From: Pohlia nutans | Lineage: Eukaryota > Streptophyta > Bryopsida > Bryales > Mniaceae | DNA: 64,000 bases | Assembly (NCBI GenBank): GCA_022496805.1 | Contig: CM040085.1 | Location: forward strand, 13,793,811-13,857,810 | Direction of reading: 5' to 3' | Shown: positions 21,202 through 31,727 of the stretch, one piece after another | Layout: every line of letters begins with the position of its first letter | How positions within the stretch are numbered: the stretch's first letter is position 1 | Translations under genes and position numbers: made by a program | Notes under the pieces: model-generated | Seen by the model: the letters and a program-made list of their open reading frames with translations, nothing else | What the model was told of the DNA's origin: nothing | The model's database searches: none

Positions 21202-23023
21202 TAATAATATTTTTGTAGTGTTCGTGTTGTAATTTTGTGTAATATATTTTTAATAGTGTAATGTTGTGTTCAATCACTGTTGGGTGGTTGAGAGGGAAGA
21301 GTTCCGGGTCACCAATGCAGCGTAAATATGCGTTTTTTAATGAAAATGCTTCAAGTCCAAATAGTTCATATGGAAGTTGAGATATTACATTTGCTGTGCA
21401 TTTTGGTAATCCACATATTACTTTTTGGATTCCTATGATTTTTTTGTCCAGTTTTTTGATGATTGGTAGAGAGTATGGTACTGCATAAAAGCTGTATGCA
21501 ATGCCTGCTCTAATGACGGTGTCAACCATGCTAATTTTTTGTTTGATTGTGGTTGGGCATTTTGTTAGTTGTTTGCATTGGTCTATTACTTTGTTTGTGG
21601 TGATGTGTGTTTGGAGTTTCCATTTTAGTGAGGGTATTAGTTGAATGCCTAAGTATACGTAGGGTTCATTTTGATGTAAGACAGGTATTGGTTGGTTTCT
21701 GTAAGATATGTTTTGGTTTTGAATATGGCTTTTAAAGATTTCGGGTTTAGTTTTGGATTTGTTAGGGCATCCTGTGATGGCGCATTTTTGTACTCCCAAG
21801 TCCATTCCTGCCCATTCACAGTATTTGTCTAGTTTTTCTAGTTGGATTTGTAACAATTGTAGGTTGTTTGAAATAGCTGCTAGATCGTCTGCATATGCTG
21901 CAGAGCTAATGGTCAGTTTCGATGTACCAAATGTGTATCCATTTTTTCCTCTATGTAACCAACGCAATAGTGGTTCTAAAAATATAAGAAATAAATAAGG
22001 GCTTAATGTGTCTCCTTGGATGGTGCCTCTTTGTATTGGTATTGGTTTTGTTTTTCCGAAGTGTTCACCAGTAAATATAGTGGTGGATTGTGAGTATATA
22101 TTTCCAACTAAAGTTACCGCATCTTCAGGATATCCAAGGTCTTTCATTATGGCAAGGAGTCTAGCATGATCGAGGGAGTCAAATGCATTTTTAAAATCTA
22201 TGTATAGTAAATATATGTTTTGATTTGTAAATCTTGCGTCTTCTAGAGTTGCAATAAGTAGTTGGAGTTGTCTGGATGTGCTTCTTTCTGCTCTGAATCC
22301 TTCTTGGCTATCATGAAGTATTTGATGTTTTTCACCGTATGCTGAAAGTATTAATGTTAGAGTGCTAGTGAATAGTATGTAAATTGTGTTTGCTAGTGCA
22401 ATGGGTCTATGGTTGGGTAATTGTGAAGGGTCTCCCTTTTTGTATAGCAATATAGTTAGGCTAATTTTCCATGAAGCTGGTATTTGTTTTTGTTTGTAGC
22501 AGTGAGTGAAGAATAGAAATAACAGTCTATGAAAGCTTTCAGGCATGTTTTTTAATAAAGCATTTGGGATTTTGTCTGGGCCCGGTGTTTTGTTATTGGC
22601 TAAGTGTTTTAGGCATATGTCGTATGTTTCATGGTCTAGGTATTCGTGTAATGGAGTTTGTGGATTTCCTCTTTTATCTATAACAAATCCGTCTAAATCA
22701 TGCCATGGGTATTGTCTAACTCCACAGGTACATTGTGGTGGGTGCTCTGGTTGATAGTAACATGTTGGGACTGTGGGTCTGTTGCTAATTGATTGTTGTA
22801 TGTGAATTTCATTTGCTATGTCTTCTGGGCTGGTTAGTATATTATTATTTTTGTCCATAATGCAGTCTAATGGTGGTACTTCTTGATTTTTGAAGACTTT
22901 TTTATTTACTTTCTTTGGGCTTTTTTCATATAGTTGTCTATATTTTGATATGGCTTTCTTGATACAATCTTGGGTGTATTTTGTAGTGATTTTACGGGCT
23001 AGTATGTTTGCGGTTTTGGCCAA
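21110..23023 (-). CDS. LINE copy 1 ORF2: reverse transcriptase
   Basis: RT motifs in order: NHRPIALANTIYILFTS, DSQEGFRAERST, YIDFKNAFDSLDH, IQRGTIQGDTLSPYLF, SAAYADDLAAIS (catalytic YADD near 21890), LGVQKCAITG and YLGIQL in the thumb. This is a non-LTR type RT. The frame really extends upstream to the stop at 23237, reading NTPNWQTHPIIEELKNH and IKTLAEL before the first Met, so EN and RT were one protein. All RT catalytic residues are intact. The frame is lost near 21150 by an indel. Confidence 0.92.
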   Translation of the reverse strand: MAKTANILARKITTKYTQDCIKKAISKYRQLYEKSPKKVNKKVFKNQEVPPLDCIMDKNNNILTSPEDIANEIHIQQSISNRPTVPTCYYQPEHPPQCTCGVRQYPWHDLDGFVIDKRGNPQTPLHEYLDHETYDICLKHLANNKTPGPDKIPNALLKNMPESFHRLLFLFFTHCYKQKQIPASWKISLTILLYKKGDPSQLPNHRPIALANTIYILFTSTLTLILSAYGEKHQILHDSQEGFRAERSTSRQLQLLIATLEDARFTNQNIYLLYIDFKNAFDSLDHARLLAIMKDLGYPEDAVTLVGNIYSQSTTIFTGEHFGKTKPIPIQRGTIQGDTLSPYLFLIFLEPLLRWLHRGKNGYTFGTSKLTISSAAYADDLAAISNNLQLLQIQLEKLDKYCEWAGMDLGVQKCAITGCPNKSKTKPEIFKSHIQNQNISYRNQPIPVLHQNEPYVYLGIQLIPSLKWKLQTHITTNKVIDQCKQLTKCPTTIKQKISMVDTVIRAGIAYSFYAVPYSLPIIKKLDKKIIGIQKVICGLPKCTANVISQLPYELFGLEAFSLKNAYLRCIGDPELFPLNHPTVIEHNITLLKIYYTKLQHEHYKNIINAHFSPEQNRDARFIPPPTTIPLTHIHKRM

Positions 23024-23236
23024 TTCTGCTAGCGTTTTGATCCATTCATGTTGGTTTAGTTCTTGATCCGGCGGTGGAGGAATGGTGACATGAGTATGAT
23101 TTTTTAGTTCTTCTATTATTGGGTGTGTTTGCCAGTTTGGTGTGTTTTTTGTTATGTAAATTGCTTTTCTGATTAGGTGGTAGGTAGATAGGTGTTTTTT
23201 CCATTTTTTTTGGAGTTTTCTTGGTAGGAAACCTCC

Positions 23237-25096
23237 TTACAGGGAGGTGCGATTTATTAATGGTGGGAGGGGTGGTGCACTACAGGTTTCTTGGATCTTG
23301 TCTGATATTTTTTGTATCATTTGATCTAATTTTGTACACGATGTTTGCCACTGGGCGTCTATTAGTTGGTCATTCATTAGTATTGTGGTGAGATCGTTTA
23401 TTTGGAGTGCATTTTCTTCAAAAAATTCTGTTTTCAATTTTTCGATATTCTCTTCTGGGATGGGGTTTAAAATTCTTGGTTGTTTCTTTGTTGTTATTGG
23501 TGTGGGCCGTGCTAATAGTGTGTTTGGTGGTATATACAGTGTGACTGGTGAGTGGTCTGAGTTTAGATTATGGTCATTGTCAGTGGTTGATGTGTATGGG
23601 GTATTATTTGGTGTTTTGATGTAGTATCCATCAATTAAACTGGTTTGGTTATAGTTTAAGCCTCCTTGTCTAGTGTATGGACTATTTGTTAGGATGTATG
23701 TTAATTGAAGGTTGTCTGTGAATGCACGCCATTCTATGTCTTCTGTCTGGGGTGGGGTTGTGTTGAATTCATTTTGTCGTCCTATTAGGGCAATGTCTCT
23801 ATTAAAGTCTCCACATAGTATGTATGTGTGGTTTGGGTGTATTGTAATTTGTTCTGTTATATTTTGTTGGATTATTGGTATACAATGAGTGTCTTCTATG
23901 TGTGAGGGCATGTACATGTGTATGATTAACCACGGTTGTAGAGGTTCGTTATTGATTTTTATTATTTGTAAGTATGGTGATATTTCTACTGGGGTAGGGA
24001 TTTTAGTAATGTTACCTGGGTACGCATATTTTTTATTTACAAGTGTGAGGAGTCCTCCTCTTGCAGGAGTGTATGGCCTTCTTTGTTGTATGCATCTTGT
24101 TAGTGCATGTGTGTTATTAAATATTAATTTGTAATTAGGGAATAAGTTTTGTATATATTTAGTGGATTTTGTTGCGGTTAATTTAGTTTCTTGTATTGTG
24201 ATTATTGCGGGGTTATTTGGTGCGTTAGAGATTAGCTTTTGAAGGCTTGGGAGTGCTGTGTTTAAGGATGAGGCATTCCAAGTAATGATATGTGTGCCGT
24301 GGTTTGTTGTTTCTATTTCTTGGTTTTGGTGTGTGGGTATGTTGGGTAGTGGAGGGGGATGTGAGTATTCGTGTAGTGGCTCGTTGCATTTTATTGTTTC
24401 ATTGAGTAATTCTACCGGTAGGTATGGGAATTTATTGATCATTGTTTGGAGATTTATCGATTCATTGTGTTGATTGATGAATTTGTAGATTTCTTTGTGA
24501 ATGGTATTCGGTGGTTCAATTATGTTTTGGTTTAAATTTATAAATTGTGTATATGGGTGTGGTGTACAGATGTGTCTCTCGGGTGGATTTTGTAGTGTAG
24601 ACATTTTTTGTAAAAGTATTGTTGTCCAGTCAGGGTCTGGTGTTTGTATTAACATATTGTCGCATGATTCTAATGAACGACTAATTGTGATAATGAGTGC
24701 ATATAGTATTTGAGGAGGTGGGTGGTCTTGTTTTTGAGAGATAAATCGGGAGAGATGTGGATAGTTTGTGGTTGTTTCTTGGTGGTTTGGGTGTGTATTT
24801 TGTATAATGGGTGAGAATTGTTTTGCTAAATGTTGGTATTTAGGTTGAAGTTTAATTGTACATGGTATAAAGTATGTTTTACGTCTTTTGTGTGTAGATG
24901 GGTATGTTGGGAGTATGTCTGGCATAGGTCCTGGATTAGTTTCGATGTCTCCAGAGAGTAGTAGGTATAGTAGGATTGGGTTTTTTATAATCATTTTATA
25001 ATTATGTGAACGGTGGTATTTACATATAGTTTTTAATTGTTTTGGTTTATAGTTTTGTTTGGTAAAGTTATCTCTATTTTTATATGAAGAGTACAA
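23237..25096 (-). CDS. LINE copy 1 ORF2: 2A-like leader and APE endonuclease
   Basis: The N-terminus has a hydrophobic run ending ILLYLLLSGDIETNPGP (residues about 41-57), a match to the 2A ribosome-skipping consensus DxExNPGP. A Pro/Asn/Thr-rich linker follows, then the APE domain: HIITWNASSLN (~265), TIQETKLTA (~302), YILCGDFNRDI (~427) and NLNSDHSPVTL (~514). All catalytic residues are present. The frame stops at a TAA (23237-23239) where copy 2 has CAA. Past this stop the same frame runs straight into RT. The endonuclease nicks target DNA to prime reverse transcription. Confidence 0.9.
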   Translation of the reverse strand: MYSSYKNRDNFTKQNYKPKQLKTICKYHRSHNYKMIIKNPILLYLLLSGDIETNPGPMPDILPTYPSTHKRRKTYFIPCTIKLQPKYQHLAKQFSPIIQNTHPNHQETTTNYPHLSRFISQKQDHPPPQILYALIITISRSLESCDNMLIQTPDPDWTTILLQKMSTLQNPPERHICTPHPYTQFINLNQNIIEPPNTIHKEIYKFINQHNESINLQTMINKFPYLPVELLNETIKCNEPLHEYSHPPPLPNIPTHQNQEIETTNHGTHIITWNASSLNTALPSLQKLISNAPNNPAIITIQETKLTATKSTKYIQNLFPNYKLIFNNTHALTRCIQQRRPYTPARGGLLTLVNKKYAYPGNITKIPTPVEISPYLQIIKINNEPLQPWLIIHMYMPSHIEDTHCIPIIQQNITEQITIHPNHTYILCGDFNRDIALIGRQNEFNTTPPQTEDIEWRAFTDNLQLTYILTNSPYTRQGGLNYNQTSLIDGYYIKTPNNTPYTSTTDNDHNLNSDHSPVTLYIPPNTLLARPTPITTKKQPRILNPIPEENIEKLKTEFFEENALQINDLTTILMNDQLIDAQWQTSCTKLDQMIQKISDKIQETCSAPPLPPLINRTSL

Positions 25097-25099
25097 AAT

Positions 25100-25679
25100 A
25101 GGAGATTTTTTGTTTCTAAGGGTTGTTATGTGTTTAGATTGATTGTTTTTGTATATTTTTTGTTGTTTTATTTTGTTTTTAATGTTTTGTGTATATGTAT
25201 TTTTTTTATTCTTTTATAAAGTTTTTTGTTTTTGGGGTGTGTTTTGTTATTGTGTTATTGGGTTTGTTTGGTGGATTGTAGGGTAGTTGTGTTGTTGTAT
25301 GGTGTGTTTTTATTTTGTTATAATTATTCTTCTTATTTTTGGGCGAGGCCGGTAGGCTGAGGCCATTTTTGTTTAGAGGGGTTTTTGGTATTATTATTTT
25401 TTTGATATTGTGCGTTTTTTTGTTTTTGTTTTTTAGTTTTTTTATTTCTATTGTTTTGTTATTTTGTGGCGTTTTTTGATGTTTTTTTGATTTTGTGAGT
25501 TTATGTGTTTTTTGTTTTTTATTTTGGGTTTTGTAGTATATATTTTAGCATCTATAGATACTATATATATGCTTTTGTTTTTCAAATTTTCTTCTTTTTT
25601 TTCTTTTTTATTATTACTTTTTTTTTAGTATGTAAGTATACTAGTATGTTTGGATTTACCGCTGCGTTGTTTGTCCAAA
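25100..25679 (-). other. A/C-rich spacer between LINE ORF1 and ORF2
   Basis: On the LINE sense strand this is almost only A and C (T/G on the plus strand). One GC-rich island (around 25345-25370) contains TGGCCTCAGCC. Copy 2 has the matching TGGCCTCGGCC near 43563 in the same kind of spacer, so the word is conserved in otherwise low-complexity sequence. It could be a translation-restart or internal promoter signal. Confidence 0.45.
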
Positions 25680-27308
25680 TTAGTTTGACGTGTCCATGTT
25701 GCCATCTTCAATGGCTAAAGTACTAGCACTTCTCTGGTCAAGGGCTTGCATGGTGGTAGCAAGTTGCCTTCTAAGGATTGCCAATTGTGCGGAGAGGGAT
25801 GATGACGATCTCTCGGCGGCTTTTTCGGCAATTTGGAGTTGTTCACTTCGTAGTTCATTCTTCATGGTAGAGATTTCCTCTCTAATTCCGACTATCTCTT
25901 TCATAATATCCTTTTGAGGTGCCTCTTTTGAAGGAATGTTTCCTAATGCTTCTATGGTATTGGCAAGGGCAGTGTTCACATCACTAAACCCTAGTCTAGT
26001 AAGTTCAGCGGCATTAGGTGCATTTGCACCATCAAGACTCCTTGGGTGAGGAGTGAACTCTACATGTTTGCCAAGAAGTTTTGCACTTTTCTTGACAAAG
26101 GTCTTGTACACCGTTGCGTTTAGGCATTGGATGTTGCAAGAGCCTAGATGATTGCCATTCTTCTCGTCTCTTTTGAAGAAGAAATTCACCGCGTTCTTTG
26201 GTCCCATGTGGCCTTCGATGCTTGCTTCTATGTCTTCAACACTCTTCGTTTTGTTGAGATTCTTGGCGATGAGAATGAGTGCATTCTTCCTTGCGATGTC
26301 GTCCTTTGCGTGTGCTCATCCGCTAGTTTGCCCTCCAAAATCTCATGGTTGTAGGTGATTTGATGTTCCTTCATCCTTTGGGCTTGTTCCGGTGAGGATG
26401 CTACTACCCAAGCGAAGATATTTTCTTTCTTCTTTTGAACATTTGCTATCTCGTATTCCGTTCCTCTCTTAAAACTTTCTCCTACCATTTTTCAAATAGT
26501 TCATACCATTCTTTGTATTCTAATTCCTCACTAGTGACTTTGACAGAAAGGAGGTTGTTCAAAGCAAGGGAATCGTAAGTTTTGCAAATTTTTCCTCTCT
26601 TAAATTTGTCATCATCAAGCTGGAGGATGAATGGGCGTAGCCCTTGGAGAAGCCCCACTCCATCAATTTCAGGGGTTTTCAAGTGTAACTTGATAACTCC
26701 ACTCCACTTTGTGGATTTGTGGTAGCACATGATTGCGATGGGTTCTCCAATAACATCCCCAAGCTCATGTTCATTTCTTTGAGTCTCTCTTCTACCAATG
26801 ACATGATGGTTTCTTTTTCCCATTCCTTTTCCCCCACCTCAAAGAGGATTGCGATTTGGTAATCAAAGGAGAAGCCAAACTTGTCAACCTCAACATCAGA
26901 TGGGATCTGTGTGAGGTTGAAGTGTTGGCCATCCTTGCCATCCTCTCTAGAGTTAGGCCATTCCTCTTGGATGACAAAGGGAAAGGAGATCAACGCAGAT
27001 TGACATTCTTTAGCTTCTTTCTTTCTCATCCCGTTCTTTACTAGAGTAGCAATTGGTTCATTACTATCCATAGGGAGACCTTTTCCTCTATTAGTCCAAT
27101 TCATAGCTTGGTACCAAAGCCAAAAGGGAGGGCGTTTCAAACCAGAGTTTGATTTGCCCTTAGCCTTCTTTTGGCTTGAGGTGACTTGAGAAGAAGAAGA
27201 GGTGCGTTTTTGAGTTACAAACATTTCAACATCCGGGTCATTTTCTAAGGCTAGGAGTTTCTCCTTGTATCTTTGAGAAGAGGAGGAGTTTGCGGCGCGT
27301 TGAAACAT
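25680..27308 (-). pseudogene. LINE copy 1 ORF1 (gag-like, frameshifted)
   Basis: The Met at 27308 starts MFQRAANSSSSQRYKEKLL. The protein continues through KRPPFWLWYQAMNWTNRGKG, SFPFVIQEEWPNSRE and DKFGFSFDYQIAILFEVGEK in one frame, GEPIAIMCYHKSTKWSGVIK in a second, YEIANVQKKKENIFAWVVAS in a third, and NAVNFFFKRDEKNG to the end (25680) in a fourth. The C-terminal ~100 residues are heptad-rich (IVGIREEISTMKNELRSEQ), a likely coiled coil for trimer assembly. Copy 2 aligns throughout and shows the single ancestral frame of about 540 codons. No RRM or zinc knuckle was recognised; the role as RNA-binding ORF1p is inferred from position. Confidence 0.75.
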
Positions 27309-30300
27309 TCTGAAAATATAAAAACTTTGTGTTAAAATATTTGAGATTTTTTGTGTCATAGGATTTCTCCATATTATCTCATGATCTGCTCCTCCCCACA
27401 ACTTAATTTGTGGGGCCGAACGGAGCATGATCATTGAGAATGAGGTGTAATATGTGTGGGAAGAGATGTTAATGGCATAAGTGTGACGGGACTCAGTTTT
27501 ATACAAACAATCATGCATATAGTAGGAATTGTTGTGATAAATGTTATAGTGCACAAAAACATAATTATTGGGTTTTTTAACAATGTAGTGCATTCTATTG
27601 TAGTGTGTGTCATACAACTTAGAATCATCTAGACAAGCGTTGTGATTGTCTAGACAAAAATATTGAGCAAATGAGAGCCAACAATTCATAGTGTAAGTTA
27701 AAAAGGTAATGATATAAATGTGGTAACAATTCTTCATCATAAGCACAATCATAGAATTGTGTTGATGATGGTTAGTGATAGCATTATTATTGGCATCAAG
27801 CGATCTAGAGGGCTTTAGGTTGCCAAGCATGAAATTGTGATTATTGTCTAGATTATGGTTGTTGTTCCAAGACAAAGCATACATACTGGACTTAATAATG
27901 CAACGAGGTTTGACATATAAATCCATGAAAATCAGAGGTGAGACATTACACATGCACCCTAGGATTGAGTCCCTTCTCATAATGGTCGAGGTACAATTAC
28001 CTAGGCTTTCATAATAAGCCTTGGAGAGTTTTAATATCCTAAACGAAGCTATGTAGAGATGAAGTGGAGGAATATACTTACCTTGCTTGCTGGAGTTTAG
28101 TTGAACCTTGGGCTTTACGATGGGATTTCCTTTTGAGCAGCTAGGTCGACCCACCTCGACTGCAGCAGTTTCGCTCCCGTGTAGTTTTTCTTCAGATGGT
28201 CTTTTCTTCAGCAGCTCCTCTCCAACAGAGTTGGCAGTTAGCTCCACTCCGGTAAGTTTTGCAAGGAGATTCTTCGAGGTGACCAAAGCTGCTCCTTGCG
28301 AGTATCCTTCTAGACTAAAGTACTGTGACTGGTGTACTGGTGGTGTGAGGGTCAAAGGCTGAGGGAGATGATATCCTGAGAGCAAGGGAACACACTGGAC
28401 CTGGTAGTTTGGAAGGTGGGAGTTGAAGCGGGGGTTGAAGTTATGGGAAGAGCTGAAGAGACAGAACGACCTAGGAGAGGGACGAAACTTGCAGTGAGAG
28501 CTATAGAAGTAAAGAATATCAAAGAGAGAATGGCGATTTTGCAGAGCAGAGACAGGTGAGGAATGAGAAAACCTTGGTTGCTTAAATGCTGAGCAATAAT
28601 GTTGAGGTCGTTCGTGGGTGTTCTTCTTAGTTGAACTCTTCTCCTGATTTGGAGTTGTCTTCTTGCGTAATTGGGGTTGCGGCGTCCTTTGCATTGGTGT
28701 GTCGCTTTCCTGCAAGTGGGTTGATTTGGCATACGTTGTCAGAATTTTACAAAAGCCGTTTTGGTTGTTCCAGTTGGAATCGGCATTATTTGGACGTTGT
28801 GTTTGCGGTCTAGGTACGTGCAGGGTAATTTTGGGGGGTGTTGAGTCCTTTTCCTTGCTTGGCAGGATCAAGATAGGTATCTTTAGGTTTTGGATTACTG
28901 TGCGTGATGAAATCACGCATGTGCTGCTCGTAATGACAGTCGGGATTTCAGGGCCAGGGTGTGAGATTCCAGCTCTTGGGTGGCTTTGCGCTTGGCTCTC
29001 ATGGCTATGGTTCCCGATTTTCTGGGGTCGCATGTAACTCGTTAACGCTGGCAATTGTTTTCTTCTGGAGATTAGGGGTTTCGGTACCTTCGCGAGTTGC
29101 TTCTTCGCTATTCTCAGATTTTTGTTGCCGGCCGCTGAGTCCTTGCGCTGCTCCTCCGTCCTGCTGTCACCTTTCCGTTGAGGCTGCTTTGGATTCTTGT
29201 CAATGGCGGGCTTGGTCCACCGAATCCTAGCCTTGCCCGTTTGTGCTGCAGAAGTTGGCTTCTTCTTAGTTTTCCGCCCCTCTTCCGAATCACATGAGTT
29301 CAGTTTCGCTGATGGGTTGGCCTTCGAGAGTGTCGAGGAGCAATTGGCTGAGCAGGGCAAACAAGGCTGTTGGAGGTTGCTCAAGGTCGGAGACGTGCTT
29401 CGCCCTCCCTCTGTGAGTCCCTGCGTTGTTGTATTATTGGCTTCCGTTGTTACTTGTTTGGTCCTCGTCTGCTCCGTTGGTTTTGTTGTGGTGTCTACGT
29501 TGGTGGGCTTTGCTGTTTGTCTCACTTTGACGTTGTCGCCCGTTGTTACTCCCAGCTGCTTCCTTGTTTCGACAGTGTTGATTGCCTGTTCCATAGGGAG
29601 AAAAACAGAGGCGGTCCCTGTTGCGACAATCGCAGCCCCTGTTCCGGTATTTTCCCGCTTTCTCATGAGTCCCTCACGCATCGCCGGTTGCTGTGATCGC
29701 GTCGGTTGCTGTGATGGCGCCGGTTGCTGTGATCGCGTCGGTTGCTGTGATCGCGCACGCATTGCCTGTGTGCCTAATCGCGCCTGGTCAGGTTTACTCG
29801 TCGTTGTGTCCATGTGTGCTGCGGCGTCGCCCCTGTTCGTTGCAGCGGCAGCTTGACCTAAGTCGTCATCGACCCCTTGTTCCGTTGTCACGCTGAGTGT
29901 TGTTGCTGCCCTGCTAGATTCGACTGCTGCTGCTCTGCGGGATCCGATTGCTGCTGTAATTCTCCGTTTTGCATGTTGTTGCTGTCTGTGCCTGCATCCT
30001 TCGCCACTCGCGTATCTACTTTGTCGGGTATGGGACTCTGTCGCAGGAACATATCTTGCAGAGCTGTCAGCCCCATCGCCATCCTCGACACGGCTCGTTT
30101 TGTTGCCCTTGTAAAAAAAGTTCTTGACATTTTGCTTTGCGGCTGTTCTGCTATTTTTGAATCGCCAGGGGCAAGAAAGCTTTGTGGTGGTACCGTATTT
30201 GATTGCTGCCACTTTGCTCATGGTTGCAGTGGCATTCCTCAACCCTGATTTGGTGGTGACCTCGGCTTGTGCAGCTCCATTAACTTCCTCGTTGTTGGGC

Positions 30301-30452
30301 CGACTAGTGTTTGTTACATTCCTATTATTCACTATGAGTGAATGATTGAATCGCCCTTGCTTGTTTGTTGAATGGTGCCGCAGGTGAGGCTTCTGGGTTT
30401 TATCTAAAGCGGTCCTCTTACCGGCGTTGGCAGTAACGCTGTCTATCTGCAT
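27309..30452 (-). other. long open region upstream of ORF1 in LINE copy 1
   Basis: The frame stays open for 1048 codons before the ORF1 Met and is fused to it. Most is low-complexity Thr/Gln/Ala/Arg/Ser-rich sequence with an 18-bp tandem repeat (29680-29760) giving SQQPTRSQQPA. The last ~50 codons, LRSAPQIKLWGGADHEIIWR, match copy 2 (LRAAPQIKLWGGADFEVIRR). It may be a real N-terminal extension, an upstream ORF, or a spliced leader; a TTTTCAG sits right before the ORF1 ATG in both copies. No domain recognised. Confidence 0.45.
27396..27418 (-). promoter_or_regulatory. conserved hairpin upstream of LINE ORF1
   Basis: CCCCACAA, a 6-nt loop ATTAAG, then TTGTGGGG form an 8-bp perfect stem about 100 nt before the ORF1 start. 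Copy 2 has the same arms and loop (40643-40664), although the flanking sequence has diverged. Confidence 0.5.
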
Positions 30453-31350
30453 GCTGCACTAGGCGCAATGGGACAAGCAAAACTCCAGAGAGGTTAGAAA
30501 TCTTACCTTTGGTTGTCTAGCTTGGTGTTGGATTGTGGGCTGTACATTTTGATGCTGAGCTCCAAGTTTGTTTGACATTTGCTGATACGACCTCTTTTGA
30601 ATGTTTGATGGGCGTTGCAGGCTGGTGTGAGTCTTTTGGCGCTTCCCATCACTCATGTTGAAATCTCTTGGATCGCTAAGGGATTGTTCTTTGGTTGCAC
30701 AAGGAATTAGATCTTTGTGATACATGGTTAGCAAAGAAGTTTGGACAGTAGAGGTAGGATCATAGCAACAGTGTAGGAGAAAATAGGATGTGTAAGATAG
30801 TAGAATAAAATAAATTGCAAGAGTAATGTAAGAATGTGCAAGCCTGTGTGTTGAAGTCATTTCGTGTGCCTTGCTTGTGCGGTTTGGGGCGGGTCAAATC
30901 TGGCCGAAGAGTAGCCTAAAAGTTTGGATCTTTGCAATGAGCGGGGAAGGTAGTGGTCTCGTTACAGTCAAGCAATGGTGGGAAAGAACAGCCCAGCCTA
31001 TTCTTTCTAACGCAACACTCGTCTTGTGCCAACACTCACTTACCAGTATGGTGCAACACTTCACCAAAAACTGCAATGAGGAAAAACCCAGCAAATCTAG
31101 ATCTAGATCTACAAATGCACCAATCAGGAGAACAACCCAGCATGCTCACCTTACCATTGCTTGTATGAACGGTGCCCCAGCGCACCACTAGACACACCAT
31201 GCTTCTTGTCAAGTGCAAAGATCTTTGCTCATGCGGCTAACTCCTCAGATCCATCTTCCTTCCCCTCACCGCACTTCGCGGAGCTCCTCAGCAGTCCATT
31301 CCGTGACCCGATTTCTAGCCGAATGCAGTTGCATAGACCCTGCTGCAATG

Positions 31351-31727
31351 GACTTTAGGGCAACATATGTGATTCTTCTCCATACCTCGAAACTCAAACT
31401 AGCATCAAATAAAAAAAATTTAAAAAAAAACCCTAAAAATACTCTCTAGGGTTTGCTGATATCGAAGAAATCTATAACTCTCATGTAGTCATATCCACAT
31501 TACTCTTCTCGTAACCTAATCCCTAATGCTGCCTCATTAGATATCAAAATACTCATAATTTTCGTGCAAGAAGAAGATCATTCTTCAAAAGACAAATCCA
31601 AAACCAATTATGAAATCTCTTCAAATATAGCCCGATGTTTTACATTCCCATCCGTAATGCGGGAACCTCTCATTCTAAGCTGGGGCTTAGAATTAATTCC
31701 AAGCCATCAATTCCATCCATAACAATC
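31351..31727. other. LINE 5' flank, no gene seen
   Basis: Ordinary AT-rich flanking DNA with no supported feature. Confidence 0.4.

Larger units (their letters stand above)
18185..31339 (-). mobile_element. 13.2-kb LINE, copy 1 (full length, inactive)
   Basis: An 11-bp direct repeat CTGCTGCAATG lies exactly at both ends (18174-18184 and 31340-31350). On the minus strand the element starts at 31339 and ends at a TATC tail at 18185, the structure of a complete target-primed insertion. Order on the minus strand: long 5' region (about 31339-27309), ORF1 (27308-25680), A/C-rich spacer, ORF2 (25096-18699), 3' UTR with an antisense tRNA-like box and a terminal hairpin domain. ORF2 carries APE endonuclease, RT, a methyltransferase-like segment, RNase H, CCHC and a nuclease-like tail. 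Thirteen kilobases is about twice a usual plant L1. ORF1 and ORF2 contain stops and frameshifts, so this copy is dead. Confidence 0.9.

Noticed and set aside
28352..30248. Several plus-strand frames over the LINE 5' region
   Set aside because: They are antisense shadows of the GC-richer 5' region, with no recognisable domains.
26679..30452. 1257-codon open frame as a single host gene
   Set aside because: Its end is the LINE ORF1, the upstream part is low-complexity 5' region lying inside the LINE target duplication, and copy 2 does not keep it as one frame.
30871..31191. Plus-strand frame near the LINE 5' end
   Set aside because: It lies antisense within the LINE 5' region, with no conserved counterpart in copy 2.
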